Source: UBA6912 sp041611095
Lineage (GTDB): Bacteria > Actinomycetota > Acidimicrobiia > Spongiisociales > UBA5794
Assembly (NCBI GenBank): GCA_041611095.1
Contig: JBFINP010000043.1
Span: 1-25,805, forward strand
Length of the DNA: 25,805 nucleotides
Direction: 5' to 3'
A program made the position numbers and the translations under genes. Under the pieces are notes generated by a model, which saw only the letters and a program-made list of their open reading frames with translations, searched no databases and was not told the DNA's origin. Below are positions 15,110-23,039 of this stretch, in pieces (the stretch's first letter is position 1; every line of letters starts with the position of its first letter).

Positions 15110-16419
15110 GCGAGAGGCTGTTGATCAAGGGCGGAACCGTCCTGTCGCTCGACCGCTCGGTCGGCAACATGGACACGGCCGACGTCCTCATCGAGGACGG
15201 GAGGATCGCTGAGGTCGGCCCGTCGCTGCGAGCCCGCAACGCAGAGATCGTCGACGCAACGGACGCGATCGTCATGCCCGGGTTCGTCGATACCCATCGC
15301 CACTGCTGGCATGCGCTGTTTCGCAATGTGGGCCGCAGTCCATCGGCCTTCGCGGCCGGAGACCTCCGCGGCCACTACGGCGCAGACCACGTGTATGCGG
15401 CGACGCTCGCGTCGCTCCTCGGGGCTGCAGAAGCGGGCGTGACGACCGTCGTCGACTGGGCCGACCTCCCCGTCGAGCCGTCGTGCACGGAGGCGGCTTT
15501 GCAGGCGCACGCCGACGCCGGCCTGCGCACCGTGTTCGTGGTCGCCCCGTCCGCCGGGAGCGACGCCAGGCGCGACGCAGCCGGGTTGAGGACCTTGGTG
15601 GGCGGGAGCCGCGCACCGAACATCACTCTTGCGTATGGGTCGCGCGAGCTCGCCAACGACGAGATCGTCGCCATCGCAACGGAATGGGGCATCGCTCGTG
15701 GCGAGGGCCTCCGGATTCACGCTCACGCGGGAGTCGAACCGTCCACCCGAGGCGTCGTCGCCGCCCTCGGGAGCGCAGGCCTTCTCGGCGAAGACGTCAC
15801 GCTGGCACATTGCTCGCTCCTCGGCGAGGACGACCTCGATGCCGTCGCGTCGTCCAAGACCTCGGTGTCGATCACGCCGTCACTCGAGATGACCGCCGGC
15901 CTGGGGCCCCCTCCCCTGCAGGCATTCATCGATCGCGGCATCCGCCCAGGTCTCGGGGTGGGAAGCGAGTTCGAGGCACCGGGGGACATCTTCGCCCAGA
16001 TGCGAGCAGCGAACTCGGTGCAACACGCCACCCTCTTCGACCTCAAGCTCGCCGGCAAAGGTGGCGTGCCCAATCTGCTGACCACACGCGACGTGATTCG
16101 CTACGGCACTGTGGACGGGGCACGCGTCGCGGGCGTCGGCAACGTCACCGGCACGCTGACCCCGGGCAAGCAGGGCGATGTGATCGTATTGCGGGCGGAC
16201 CGACCCAACATCGCACCGGTCAACGACCCCATAGGTGCGGTGGTGTGGGGAATGGACACGTCGAACATCGATTGGGTCATGGTGGGTGGCCGACCGATCG
16301 TGAGGGACGGAGAGCTCACCGCGGACGTGGCTCGGGTCGGCGAACTGGTCGCACGGGCACATCGCGAGGTCGCTGCGGCAAGTGGCCTGCTGGTCGACGC
16401 CGGGACGGAGCGGCCGTGA
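15106..16419 (+). CDS. Amidohydrolase family protein missing the usual metal/catalytic Asp
   Basis: The 437-residue protein has the amidohydrolase (cytosine deaminase/chlorohydrolase-like) order: an N-terminal beta-sandwich (LLIKGGTVLSLD), the H-x-H motif at His64/His66 (GFVDTHRHCWH), His207 (RIHAHAGVE), His235 (LAHCSLLGEDD), and a C-terminal composite sheet (TLTPGKQGDVIVLRADR). At the end of barrel strand 8, where a conserved Asp is expected, the sequence is GLGVGSEFEAPGD, with Gly286 aligned to Asp681 of the fused paralogue in this operon. It may be inactive, use Glu288 instead, or serve as a partner subunit. GTG 15106 overlaps E1 beta (GTGA), and its own stop overlaps the permease the same way. 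Confidence 0.88.
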   Translation: MSERLLIKGGTVLSLDRSVGNMDTADVLIEDGRIAEVGPSLRARNAEIVDATDAIVMPGFVDTHRHCWHALFRNVGRSPSAFAAGDLRGHYGADHVYAATLASLLGAAEAGVTTVVDWADLPVEPSCTEAALQAHADAGLRTVFVVAPSAGSDARRDAAGLRTLVGGSRAPNITLAYGSRELANDEIVAIATEWGIARGEGLRIHAHAGVEPSTRGVVAALGSAGLLGEDVTLAHCSLLGEDDLDAVASSKTSVSITPSLEMTAGLGPPPLQAFIDRGIRPGLGVGSEFEAPGDIFAQMRAANSVQHATLFDLKLAGKGGVPNLLTTRDVIRYGTVDGARVAGVGNVTGTLTPGKQGDVIVLRADRPNIAPVNDPIGAVVWGMDTSNIDWVMVGGRPIVRDGELTADVARVGELVARAHREVAAASGLLVDAGTERP

Positions 16420-17474
16420 CGGTCCGGCAGGCGTCCTCATCGGCACTGACGGCGCTCGTCGTCGCCTCGCGTTACATGCCGGTGTACTTGGCGGTCCTGC
16501 TCCTCGTGGTGGTGGCCGCCATCTGGGTCCCGGAGACGCTCGGCGGCGTCGCCCTGTCGGCCATCGCCCCGTTCGGAGCGCTGCTCGGCATCACCGCACT
16601 GGGCCAGATGCTGGTCGTCATGACCGGCGGGATCGACCTCAGCACGCCGGGCACCTTGACGCTCGCCGCGATGATCATGGTCGGCGTCGGTCAGCAGGCC
16701 GACGACCGGATCTGGCTCGGTTTCCTGGTGGCCGTCGGGGTCGCCGCTCTCATCGGGCTGGTGAACGGGATCCTCATCGGAGGTATCAAGCTCAACGCAC
16801 TCATCGTCACGCTGGCCGTCGGGCAGATCGTCGTCGGCATCGTGAACCGGTACGTTCGCACCTTCCCCGTCCAGAGCCCGGTCCCGTCCGAATTGTCCCG
16901 CTGGACGTCGACCCGGATCCTGGGTGTCAGCCCCATCTTCTGGATCGGGTTGGGTGTCACCCTGCTCCTGGTCGTCGCTCTCCGGTACACGTCGGTGGGG
17001 CGCCGGTTCCAGGTCGTCGGTGCGAACCCGGTGTCGTCCCACGTGGTGGGCGTGCGGGTGACCCTGAACCAGATCCTCGTGTACGTCGTAGCAGCCGTCC
17101 TCTACGCGATCGCCGGCGTGGCCCTGGCCGGGCTGCTCCGCAATCCGGGCGTCAACATCGGCTCGCCCTATCTCCTCGGCCCCATCGCCGCCGTGGTCAT
17201 CGGTGGCGCCTCGTTGACCGGTGGCCTCGCCAGCCCGCTGTCCACGATGGTCGCCGCCTTATTCCTCACCGGCCTCAACCAGATGATGCGATCCCTCGGC
17301 TTGGCGACCGCCCTCCAATTCGTGGTGTTCGGCCTCGTGATCATCGGGGGAATGCTCGTCTCCGGCGATCGGATCATCCGCGGGGTCGAGCAGCTCTTAC
17401 GGGAACGAGGTCGACCCGACGGCACGTACGAGCGACACGCGGCGAGTACGAACGACGACGCACGTGATGGTTGA
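16416..17474 (+). CDS. ABC transporter permease (ribose/CUT2, BPD_transp_2 type)
   Basis: This 352-residue polytopic membrane protein has roughly nine to ten hydrophobic segments. Family marks include LVVMTGGIDLSTPGTLTLAA, the coupling region YTSVGRRFQVVGANPVSSHV, VGVRVTLNQILVYVVAAVLY and VVIGGASLTGGLASPLSTMV, as in RbsC-type permeases. The substrate class of such importers covers sugars, nucleosides and related small molecules. GTG 16416 overlaps the amidohydrolase stop by four bases. A second, non-identical permease is fused to an amidohydrolase at the end of the operon, so the transporter is probably heterodimeric. The tail ends in a hydrophilic acidic/basic stretch. Confidence 0.92.
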   Translation: MTVRQASSSALTALVVASRYMPVYLAVLLLVVVAAIWVPETLGGVALSAIAPFGALLGITALGQMLVVMTGGIDLSTPGTLTLAAMIMVGVGQQADDRIWLGFLVAVGVAALIGLVNGILIGGIKLNALIVTLAVGQIVVGIVNRYVRTFPVQSPVPSELSRWTSTRILGVSPIFWIGLGVTLLLVVALRYTSVGRRFQVVGANPVSSHVVGVRVTLNQILVYVVAAVLYAIAGVALAGLLRNPGVNIGSPYLLGPIAAVVIGGASLTGGLASPLSTMVAALFLTGLNQMMRSLGLATALQFVVFGLVIIGGMLVSGDRIIRGVEQLLRERGRPDGTYERHAASTNDDARDG

Positions 17475-17511
17475 GACATGACGCGCGACAGGCCACGAGA
17501 GAAACCCAGCC

Positions 17512-17526
17512 GGTCCGCAACGGACC
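17512..17526 (+). promoter_or_regulatory. Hairpin in the gap before the solute-binding protein gene
   Basis: GGTCCG and CGGACC form a perfect 6-bp stem with a CAA loop, 25 bases before the SBP start, in the only sizeable gap (77 nt) inside the operon. No T-tract follows. It could be a weak attenuator or an mRNA-stabilising stem that lets the binding protein be expressed above its neighbours. Confidence 0.4.
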
Positions 17527-17551
17527 TCATGCCTGAGAACAGGAGGAGGAC

Positions 17552-18943
17552 ATGAGAGTAAGAAGGATCATCAGCCTCATCGCCCTATTGGTGCTGGTGG
17601 CTGCCGCGTGCGGCGGAGACGATGACTCGGCGGACACCACTGCCGCCGGGCCGGACACCACCGCCACCGCACCCGACACCACGGCTGCCGGGCCGGACAC
17701 CACGGCTGCCGGGCCGGACACGACAGCTACAGCCGCCGGCCCACTCGCCGAGTTCGGCGAGGACCCGTCTGCCGCGGATCCTGCCTTGATCGAGAAGGCG
17801 CTGGGACCGGTGGAGCCGTCCGACGAAGCGAGCTGGAACATCATCCTGGCGTCAATAGCCCGAGCCGACCAGGACGTCGATCAGGCCACGCTCGACAAGG
17901 CCATGGAGTGCTGGACGAATCAGGAATGCGACACCGGTTCCGGTGGCGAGCTCGTGATGGGTTACGCCGACGGCGGCGGCAACACCGTCAACGTGTGGCG
18001 TGGTGTGAGTCACATGGAGGCCATCCTCCAAGCGCTCACCTACCCCGAGATCGGCACTATCGTCTCGACGGCGGCCAACTTCGACCCCGATCCTGCAGTT
18101 CACGAGAACGGCATCAGGTTCCTGGTGCAGCGTGGTGTCGACTTCATCGTCGGGTATCCCGACTTCGGCGTCGCACTCGCCGGGGTGATCACCGAGGCCG
18201 AGGCCGCCGGCATCCCCTACTTCTCGTTCTCGGCGGGCTACGTGGGTCTGCCGGGACAGGAGGGCGCCCTCACGCCAGGTGAGGACTACGGGGGCGTAAT
18301 CGGCGAAGATCTGTGCGCCTTGGGCAACAGCTTCGCCGAGGTGCTCAACGACGGCGTCGGCAGTGGCGAGGTCGCCATGCTCGGAGGGAGCCCCGGCAAC
18401 GCCCTCACGCTCGGCTGGCAGCAATGCGCCATCGCCGCTCTCGGTGACGGGGTGAACCTCGTGAATCCGCCTCCGGACCCGAACTCGACCACGGGCGACA
18501 CGTTCTGGGTCAACACGCTGGCACTCGACGCAGCGCGCGGTCTGCTGACGACCAACCCGGCCATCGCCGGGTGGGCATACGAGTACTCCGACGGGCTCTT
18601 CACGGCGCTGCAGGCGTACGACGAGCTGCAGATTCCGGTGCAGAACCTCACGGTGGCCCTGCGCACCGACGAGCAGACCCTCTTTTGTGACTGGGAGGAG
18701 CGGGCCGAGCCGACGTACAACATCTGGTACTCGGCGGGCGGCAACTTCCAATCGCGCACGGCCGTCACCGCGGCCATGTTGAAGCTGAAGGGCGCCGACG
18801 TGCCGGGCCAGATCATCGTCCCCCACGTCATGCGTCAGGTCACCGACGCCGACTGCAACCCGGATCGGGTGAATGCGGTCGTCTCGGGCACGTCGCTGGC
18901 GCCGGATGCGGCGCTGCAGGCGATGTTCGGAGGCGGAGGCTGA
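17552..18943 (+). CDS. ABC transporter substrate-binding lipoprotein
   Basis: The 463-residue protein begins with a basic n-region (MRVRR), a hydrophobic core and the lipobox LVAAAC, so it is a lipid-anchored extracytoplasmic protein. A repetitive DTTAAGP linker (about residues 28-64) spaces the domain from the membrane. The rest looks like a Peripla_BP_4 (type 1) binding protein: VNVWRGVSHMEAILQALTYP, GVDFIVGYPDFGVALAGVIT, GIPYFSFSAGYVGLPGQEG, and TTNPAIAGWAYEYSDGLFTA. It is atypical in carrying an N-terminal helical region before the first beta strand. AGGAGGAGG precedes ATG 17552. It should deliver ligand to the two permeases and the ATPase encoded around it; the ligand is unknown. Confidence 0.92.
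   Translation: MRVRRIISLIALLVLVAAACGGDDDSADTTAAGPDTTATAPDTTAAGPDTTAAGPDTTATAAGPLAEFGEDPSAADPALIEKALGPVEPSDEASWNIILASIARADQDVDQATLDKAMECWTNQECDTGSGGELVMGYADGGGNTVNVWRGVSHMEAILQALTYPEIGTIVSTAANFDPDPAVHENGIRFLVQRGVDFIVGYPDFGVALAGVITEAEAAGIPYFSFSAGYVGLPGQEGALTPGEDYGGVIGEDLCALGNSFAEVLNDGVGSGEVAMLGGSPGNALTLGWQQCAIAALGDGVNLVNPPPDPNSTTGDTFWVNTLALDAARGLLTTNPAIAGWAYEYSDGLFTALQAYDELQIPVQNLTVALRTDEQTLFCDWEERAEPTYNIWYSAGGNFQSRTAVTAAMLKLKGADVPGQIIVPHVMRQVTDADCNPDRVNAVVSGTSLAPDAALQAMFGGGG
17633..17743 (+). repeat. Tandem 21-nt repeats coding the lipoprotein linker
   Basis: Four imperfect 21-nt units (two identical) encode DTTAAGP, DTTATAP, DTTAAGP and DTTAAGP, followed by a longer fifth unit, DTTATAAGP. 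They lie just after the lipobox and form a flexible Thr/Ala/Gly/Pro tether. Such arrays can change copy number by slippage. Confidence 0.85.
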
Positions 18944-18969
18944 TACAGGGCGATCCCGGAGGAGCGTCG

Positions 18970-20538
18970 ATGGAGCACGAGCTCGTCCTCGAGATGGAGG
19001 GCGTGTCCCGCCAGTTCGGGGCGGTGCGAGCGCTGACCGACGTCAGCTTCGACTGCCGCGCCGGCGAGGTCCATGCCCTCGTCGGCGAGAACGGCTCCGG
19101 TAAGTCGACGCTCCTCGGGATCGCATCCGGCTTCGTCGATCCGGATCGCGGTACGGTCCGGATCGCGGGCAAGCGCCTCCGCCGGGACTCGCCGGCGCAG
19201 GCGCGCAAGCTCGGCCTGGCGATGGCCTACCAGGATGGCTCCTCGGTACATGCCGAGCCCGTGAAGAACAACCTCTACTACGCCGCACCGCCCGAGCAAC
19301 GGCCGCCGTTCTGGAGGCGGAAGAAGTGGGCGCGGCAGGTGCTCGCCGAGTTCGACCTCGACCTCGAGCTGTTCCCCGATGCGCCGGCGGGCTTCCTGAC
19401 GATGGCGGAGCGCCAGCTCTTCGAGGTGGCCAAGGCGCTGGTGTCGCACCCCAAGGTGCTCCTCCTCGACGAGCCCACGACCGCCCTGGGGCCCGACGAG
19501 GTCGAGGCGCTGCACCGAACCGTCGTCACATGCCGGGAGCGTGGCGTCGGCGTCGTGTACGTCAGCCACCGCCTCCCCGAGGTCTTGGAGGTCGCCGACC
19601 GGGTCACGGTGCTGCGCGACGGCATACACCAGGGCACCTTCGACGCTCGGACGACGACAGAGCCCGAGCTGGTCGAGCGCATCGTGGGACGTCCCTTCGA
19701 GGCGGCGTTTCCCTCGCCGGCCGGCTCGGCCGATCGGGAGCGGGAGGTCCTCGTCGTCGACGGGCTGCAGGGGCAGTCGTTCGGACCAGTCACGTTCACG
19801 TTGCACAGTGGCGAGATCGTCGGGATCGCCGGGGCCGAGGGGAACGGCCAACCGCAGCTCTTCGACTGCCTGGCCGGGCGGGTTCCACCGCGCGCCGGCA
19901 AGGTCGTCTGCGCCGGCGAGGAGCTGACGCTGATCTCGACCCACGAGGCGGTCGGCGCCGGGATGTTGCTGCTCCCCGGCAACCGCAAGCTGGAGGCGCT
20001 GATGGGCGTCCTCGGGGTCCGTGTGAACGCAACCATTCAGTCGCTGGGACGTTTCTCGCGTCTCGGCCTCCTGCGAAGGCGAGGCGAGCGGACTGCGGTC
20101 AACGAGCTGGTGGACCACCTCGAGATCCGGACCCCTTCATTGGACCAGCCCGTCGAGTTCCTCTCCGGCGGCAACCAACAGAAGGTCTCCGTGGCCCGCT
20201 CCTTCCTCAAGGAGCCCTCGGTCATCTTGGCGTACGAGCCGACGCAGGGAGTGGATGTCGGCTCCCGCTTCGACATCTACAAGGCCTTGCGTACCCGCAG
20301 CGACGCCGGGGCTGCTCTCCTGGTGAAGTCGAGCGACCCCATCGAGCTCTCCGGTCTCTGTGGCCGCGTCCTCGTCATGTCGCGCGGCACGATCATCGAG
20401 GAGATCCCCGGCGACGAGCTGGACGAGGTCCGCATCGTCGAGGCCATCGTCCGTGGGCCCGGGATGTCGAAGGCCGCTCGGTCGCCACTGGGTGTGGCCA
20501 TGCCCAAGGCCGCCGCAACCGAGCAGGGCGCACCGTGA
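18970..20538 (+). CDS. ABC transporter ATP-binding protein, duplicated NBD (RbsA-like)
   Basis: The 522-residue protein holds two nucleotide-binding domains. The first is complete: Walker A GENGSGKST (39-47), signature LTMAERQ (143-149), Walker B VLLLDEPT (163-170) and switch His200. The second has the usual degenerate P-loop of CUT2 ATPases (GAEGNGQPQ, no Lys), an intact LSGGNQQK signature (399-406) and a Walker B that reads VILAYEPTQGVDVG, with Tyr422 instead of Asp. One productive ATP site is therefore expected. GGAGGAG precedes ATG 18970. The stop overlaps the GTG of the permease-amidohydrolase gene by four bases. Confidence 0.93.
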   Translation: MEHELVLEMEGVSRQFGAVRALTDVSFDCRAGEVHALVGENGSGKSTLLGIASGFVDPDRGTVRIAGKRLRRDSPAQARKLGLAMAYQDGSSVHAEPVKNNLYYAAPPEQRPPFWRRKKWARQVLAEFDLDLELFPDAPAGFLTMAERQLFEVAKALVSHPKVLLLDEPTTALGPDEVEALHRTVVTCRERGVGVVYVSHRLPEVLEVADRVTVLRDGIHQGTFDARTTTEPELVERIVGRPFEAAFPSPAGSADREREVLVVDGLQGQSFGPVTFTLHSGEIVGIAGAEGNGQPQLFDCLAGRVPPRAGKVVCAGEELTLISTHEAVGAGMLLLPGNRKLEALMGVLGVRVNATIQSLGRFSRLGLLRRRGERTAVNELVDHLEIRTPSLDQPVEFLSGGNQQKVSVARSFLKEPSVILAYEPTQGVDVGSRFDIYKALRTRSDAGAALLVKSSDPIELSGLCGRVLVMSRGTIIEEIPGDELDEVRIVEAIVRGPGMSKAARSPLGVAMPKAAATEQGAP

Positions 20539-23003
20539 CGGTCGAGATCGAGACCACCGGGATCGACCGGGCACGGCAACTCGTTCGCAAGGTCCTCCGC
20601 AACGCCCGCGACAAGAACAAGTGGCGCAAGATCGTCCGGGTCCGCTTGTGGATGCCGGTGGCGCTCCAGGTGCTGCTCATCCTTGCGCTCCTCTGGTACA
20701 CCAGCGCCCGCTTCGACGGATTCATCAACCGGGCGAACATCTTCAACATCCTGCTCTTGGCCATGCCGCTGGCACTGGCGGCCATCGCCCAGACCCATGC
20801 GATCCTCGTCGGCCACCTCGATCTGTCGGTTGGGGCGATGATCAGCTTTGGCGTCGTCGCCGGGTCGTTTCTGATCGGTGCCGAGGCCACCGGCGGAGAA
20901 ATCGCCATCGGCGTGCTCGCCATCCTCGGTAGTGGGATCGCCCTGGGTTTGGTGAACGCCGGGCTCGTCCGCGGCGTCAAGATCCCGTCGCTCATCGCCA
21001 CGTTGGCCACGCTCAGCATCCTCGACGGGATCTCGCTGACGCTGCGACCGACGGCGCAGGGCATCATCAACGAGAACCTGGTCTCGTTCCTCACGGCGAG
21101 CGTCGGCCCGGTCCCGATCGCCTTCATTGCCATCCTCCTCGGCGCCGGCCTCCTCGACCTGTGGCTGCACGCATCCGGTTCGGGCCTCGAGCTGCGAGCG
21201 GTGGGATTCGACGAGCGAGCCGCAAAGCGGGGCGGCATCCGGACCAACTGGGTACGGGTGCGCGCTCTCGTGCTGTCCAGCGGTCTCGCTGCCGTCGCCG
21301 CTTTCTTCGTCATGGCCCGCTCCCCCATCGGCAACGCCCAGATCGGCGCCCCCTTCGCCCTCAACAGCATCACCGCCGCCGTGCTCGGAGGGGCGTCCCT
21401 CGCCGGCGGGAGAGCGACGTTCGTCGGGAGCACGGTGGCGGCGGTCCTGCTGGCGCTGATCATCACCGTCCTCCCTTTCCTCGGGCTGTCGCCGACCGAC
21501 GGATCAATGATCATCGGCGGGCTGGTGCTCGTCGGAATCGTCCTGTTCCAGGTTGGCGACCTCAAGGAGCTGGTGAAGCGCAACTATCGGCGAGCTCGGC
21601 GCCTGGTGCTCGGCAGCCAAGTGGCCGAGGCGGCGGACATCCCGAGCTTCTATCCCGAGGGAAGCGACTTCTCCGTGGTGCCCACGACCCGAACGCTCAT
21701 CAAGAACGGCATCGTGCTCACCCTCGACCCGGCGATCGGCGACGTCGTCGGCGGTGACGTCCTCATCGAGGGGGCGAAGATCGTCGAGGTCGCTCCGCGA
21801 TTGGATGCGGCCGACGCCCAGGTCATCGACGCCACTGGCATGATCGTGATGCCGGGATTCGTCGACACCCACCGCCACATCTGGGAGGGGGTGCTTCGCA
21901 ACATCGGGACCGATGTCCCACTCGAGGGACGCACCAGCTACATCTCGTTCGTGCTGCACAAGCTCGCGCCGGCGTTCCGCCCGGAGGACGCATACGTCGG
22001 CAATCTCGTGTCGGCGCTTGGTGCCATCGACGCCGGAATCACGACCCTGCTCGACTGGTCCCACATCCAGGGCTCGCCCGCACACACCGATGCCGTGGTC
22101 GAGGCGTTGCGCCATTCCGGGCTGCGTGCCGTCTTCGCCTACGGCTTTCCGTGGTGGGGGAAATGGGAGGAGCGGCAGCCGAGCTGGTTCGTGCGAGCCG
22201 CCACCGAGCACTTCTCGGCGAACGACCAGAAGCTGACGCTGGCGCTCGCCGCCCCGGGACCCGAGTTCACCGACTTCGAGGTCACGCGCGACCACTGGAA
22301 GCTGGCCCGGGAGACCGGGGCGCGCATCAGCACGCACGTCGGCGTCGGCAGCTACGGCCTGGACGGCAAGGTGCAGGAATTCGGCGAGGCCGGACTACTC
22401 GGGGCCGACACCACGTACATCCACTGCACCACGCTGAACGACACCGAGATCCAGATGATCGTCGACACCGGCGGCACGGTCTCGCTGGCCTCTCCGGTCG
22501 AGATGATGATGGGCCATGGCATGCCACCCATCCAGAAGTTCCTCGATCGCGGGCTGCGTCCGAGCCTCAGCGTCGACGTCGAGACCAACGTGCCCAGCGA
22601 CATGTTCAACCAGATGCGGTCGGTGCTGGGCCTGCAACGAGCGCTGGCCGCCGGCGCCGACAGGGATCCGGTCTCGCCCCGTGAGGTTCTCGGGTATGCC
22701 ACGATCGAGGGGGCACGTGCCAACGGTCTCGACTCCAGGGTGGGCACACTCACGCCGGGCAAGGAAGCGGACGTCATCCTGCTCCGCACCGACCGGATGA
22801 ACGTGACGCCCCTCAACGACCCGGCGACCGCCGTGGTCGTCGGGATGGACACCGGCAACGTGGACACGGTCCTCATCGGCGGCCACGTGATGAAGCGCGC
22901 CGGCAAGCTGTTGCACGTCGACTGGGCGGCGGTGAGGCGCCTCACCTCGGAGTCGCGCGACTATGTCATCGAGAGGTCGGGGTTCAAGCTGCCGAAGATC
23001 TGA
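20535..23003 (+). CDS. ABC permease fused to an amidohydrolase (822 aa)
   Basis: A single open frame starts at GTG 20535 (GTGA overlap with the ATPase) and has no internal stop. Residues about 35-340 are a BPD_transp_2 permease (AILVGHLDLSVGAMISFG, then VLGGASLAGGRATFVGSTVA). After the last helix comes a basic stretch (KRNYRRARR, about 348-356), a linker to about 382, then a complete amidohydrolase: LIKNGIVLTLDP, His446/His448 (FVDTHRHIWEG), His601 (STHVGVG), His630 (IHCTTLND), Asp681 (SLSVDVETN) and LTPGKEADVILLRTDR. Positive charge after the final helix, and the cytoplasmic C-terminus usual in this permease class, place the enzyme at the inner mouth of the channel. GTG 21675/21678 could in principle allow internal initiation of the hydrolase alone. 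Confidence 0.9.
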   Translation: MTVEIETTGIDRARQLVRKVLRNARDKNKWRKIVRVRLWMPVALQVLLILALLWYTSARFDGFINRANIFNILLLAMPLALAAIAQTHAILVGHLDLSVGAMISFGVVAGSFLIGAEATGGEIAIGVLAILGSGIALGLVNAGLVRGVKIPSLIATLATLSILDGISLTLRPTAQGIINENLVSFLTASVGPVPIAFIAILLGAGLLDLWLHASGSGLELRAVGFDERAAKRGGIRTNWVRVRALVLSSGLAAVAAFFVMARSPIGNAQIGAPFALNSITAAVLGGASLAGGRATFVGSTVAAVLLALIITVLPFLGLSPTDGSMIIGGLVLVGIVLFQVGDLKELVKRNYRRARRLVLGSQVAEAADIPSFYPEGSDFSVVPTTRTLIKNGIVLTLDPAIGDVVGGDVLIEGAKIVEVAPRLDAADAQVIDATGMIVMPGFVDTHRHIWEGVLRNIGTDVPLEGRTSYISFVLHKLAPAFRPEDAYVGNLVSALGAIDAGITTLLDWSHIQGSPAHTDAVVEALRHSGLRAVFAYGFPWWGKWEERQPSWFVRAATEHFSANDQKLTLALAAPGPEFTDFEVTRDHWKLARETGARISTHVGVGSYGLDGKVQEFGEAGLLGADTTYIHCTTLNDTEIQMIVDTGGTVSLASPVEMMMGHGMPPIQKFLDRGLRPSLSVDVETNVPSDMFNQMRSVLGLQRALAAGADRDPVSPREVLGYATIEGARANGLDSRVGTLTPGKEADVILLRTDRMNVTPLNDPATAVVVGMDTGNVDTVLIGGHVMKRAGKLLHVDWAAVRRLTSESRDYVIERSGFKLPKI

Positions 23004-23039
23004 GACGTCGTCTCGGCCGTGCCGCTACCCGACGGGTAG
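23002..23039. terminator. Small hairpins between convergent operon ends
   Basis: GAGAC-GTC-GTCTC (23002-23014) and CTACCC-GAC-GGGTAG (23025-23039) are two perfect short stem-loops spanning the 21-nt gap between the large operon and the phosphatase gene. The second includes the phosphatase stop codon. Neither has a strong T-tract. Confidence 0.3.

Noticed and set aside
21561..21690. Treating the permease and amidohydrolase as two separate genes
   Set aside because: There is no stop codon between them and no strong ribosome binding site at the GTG codons 21675/21678; the fused reading is the simplest. Internal initiation remains possible.
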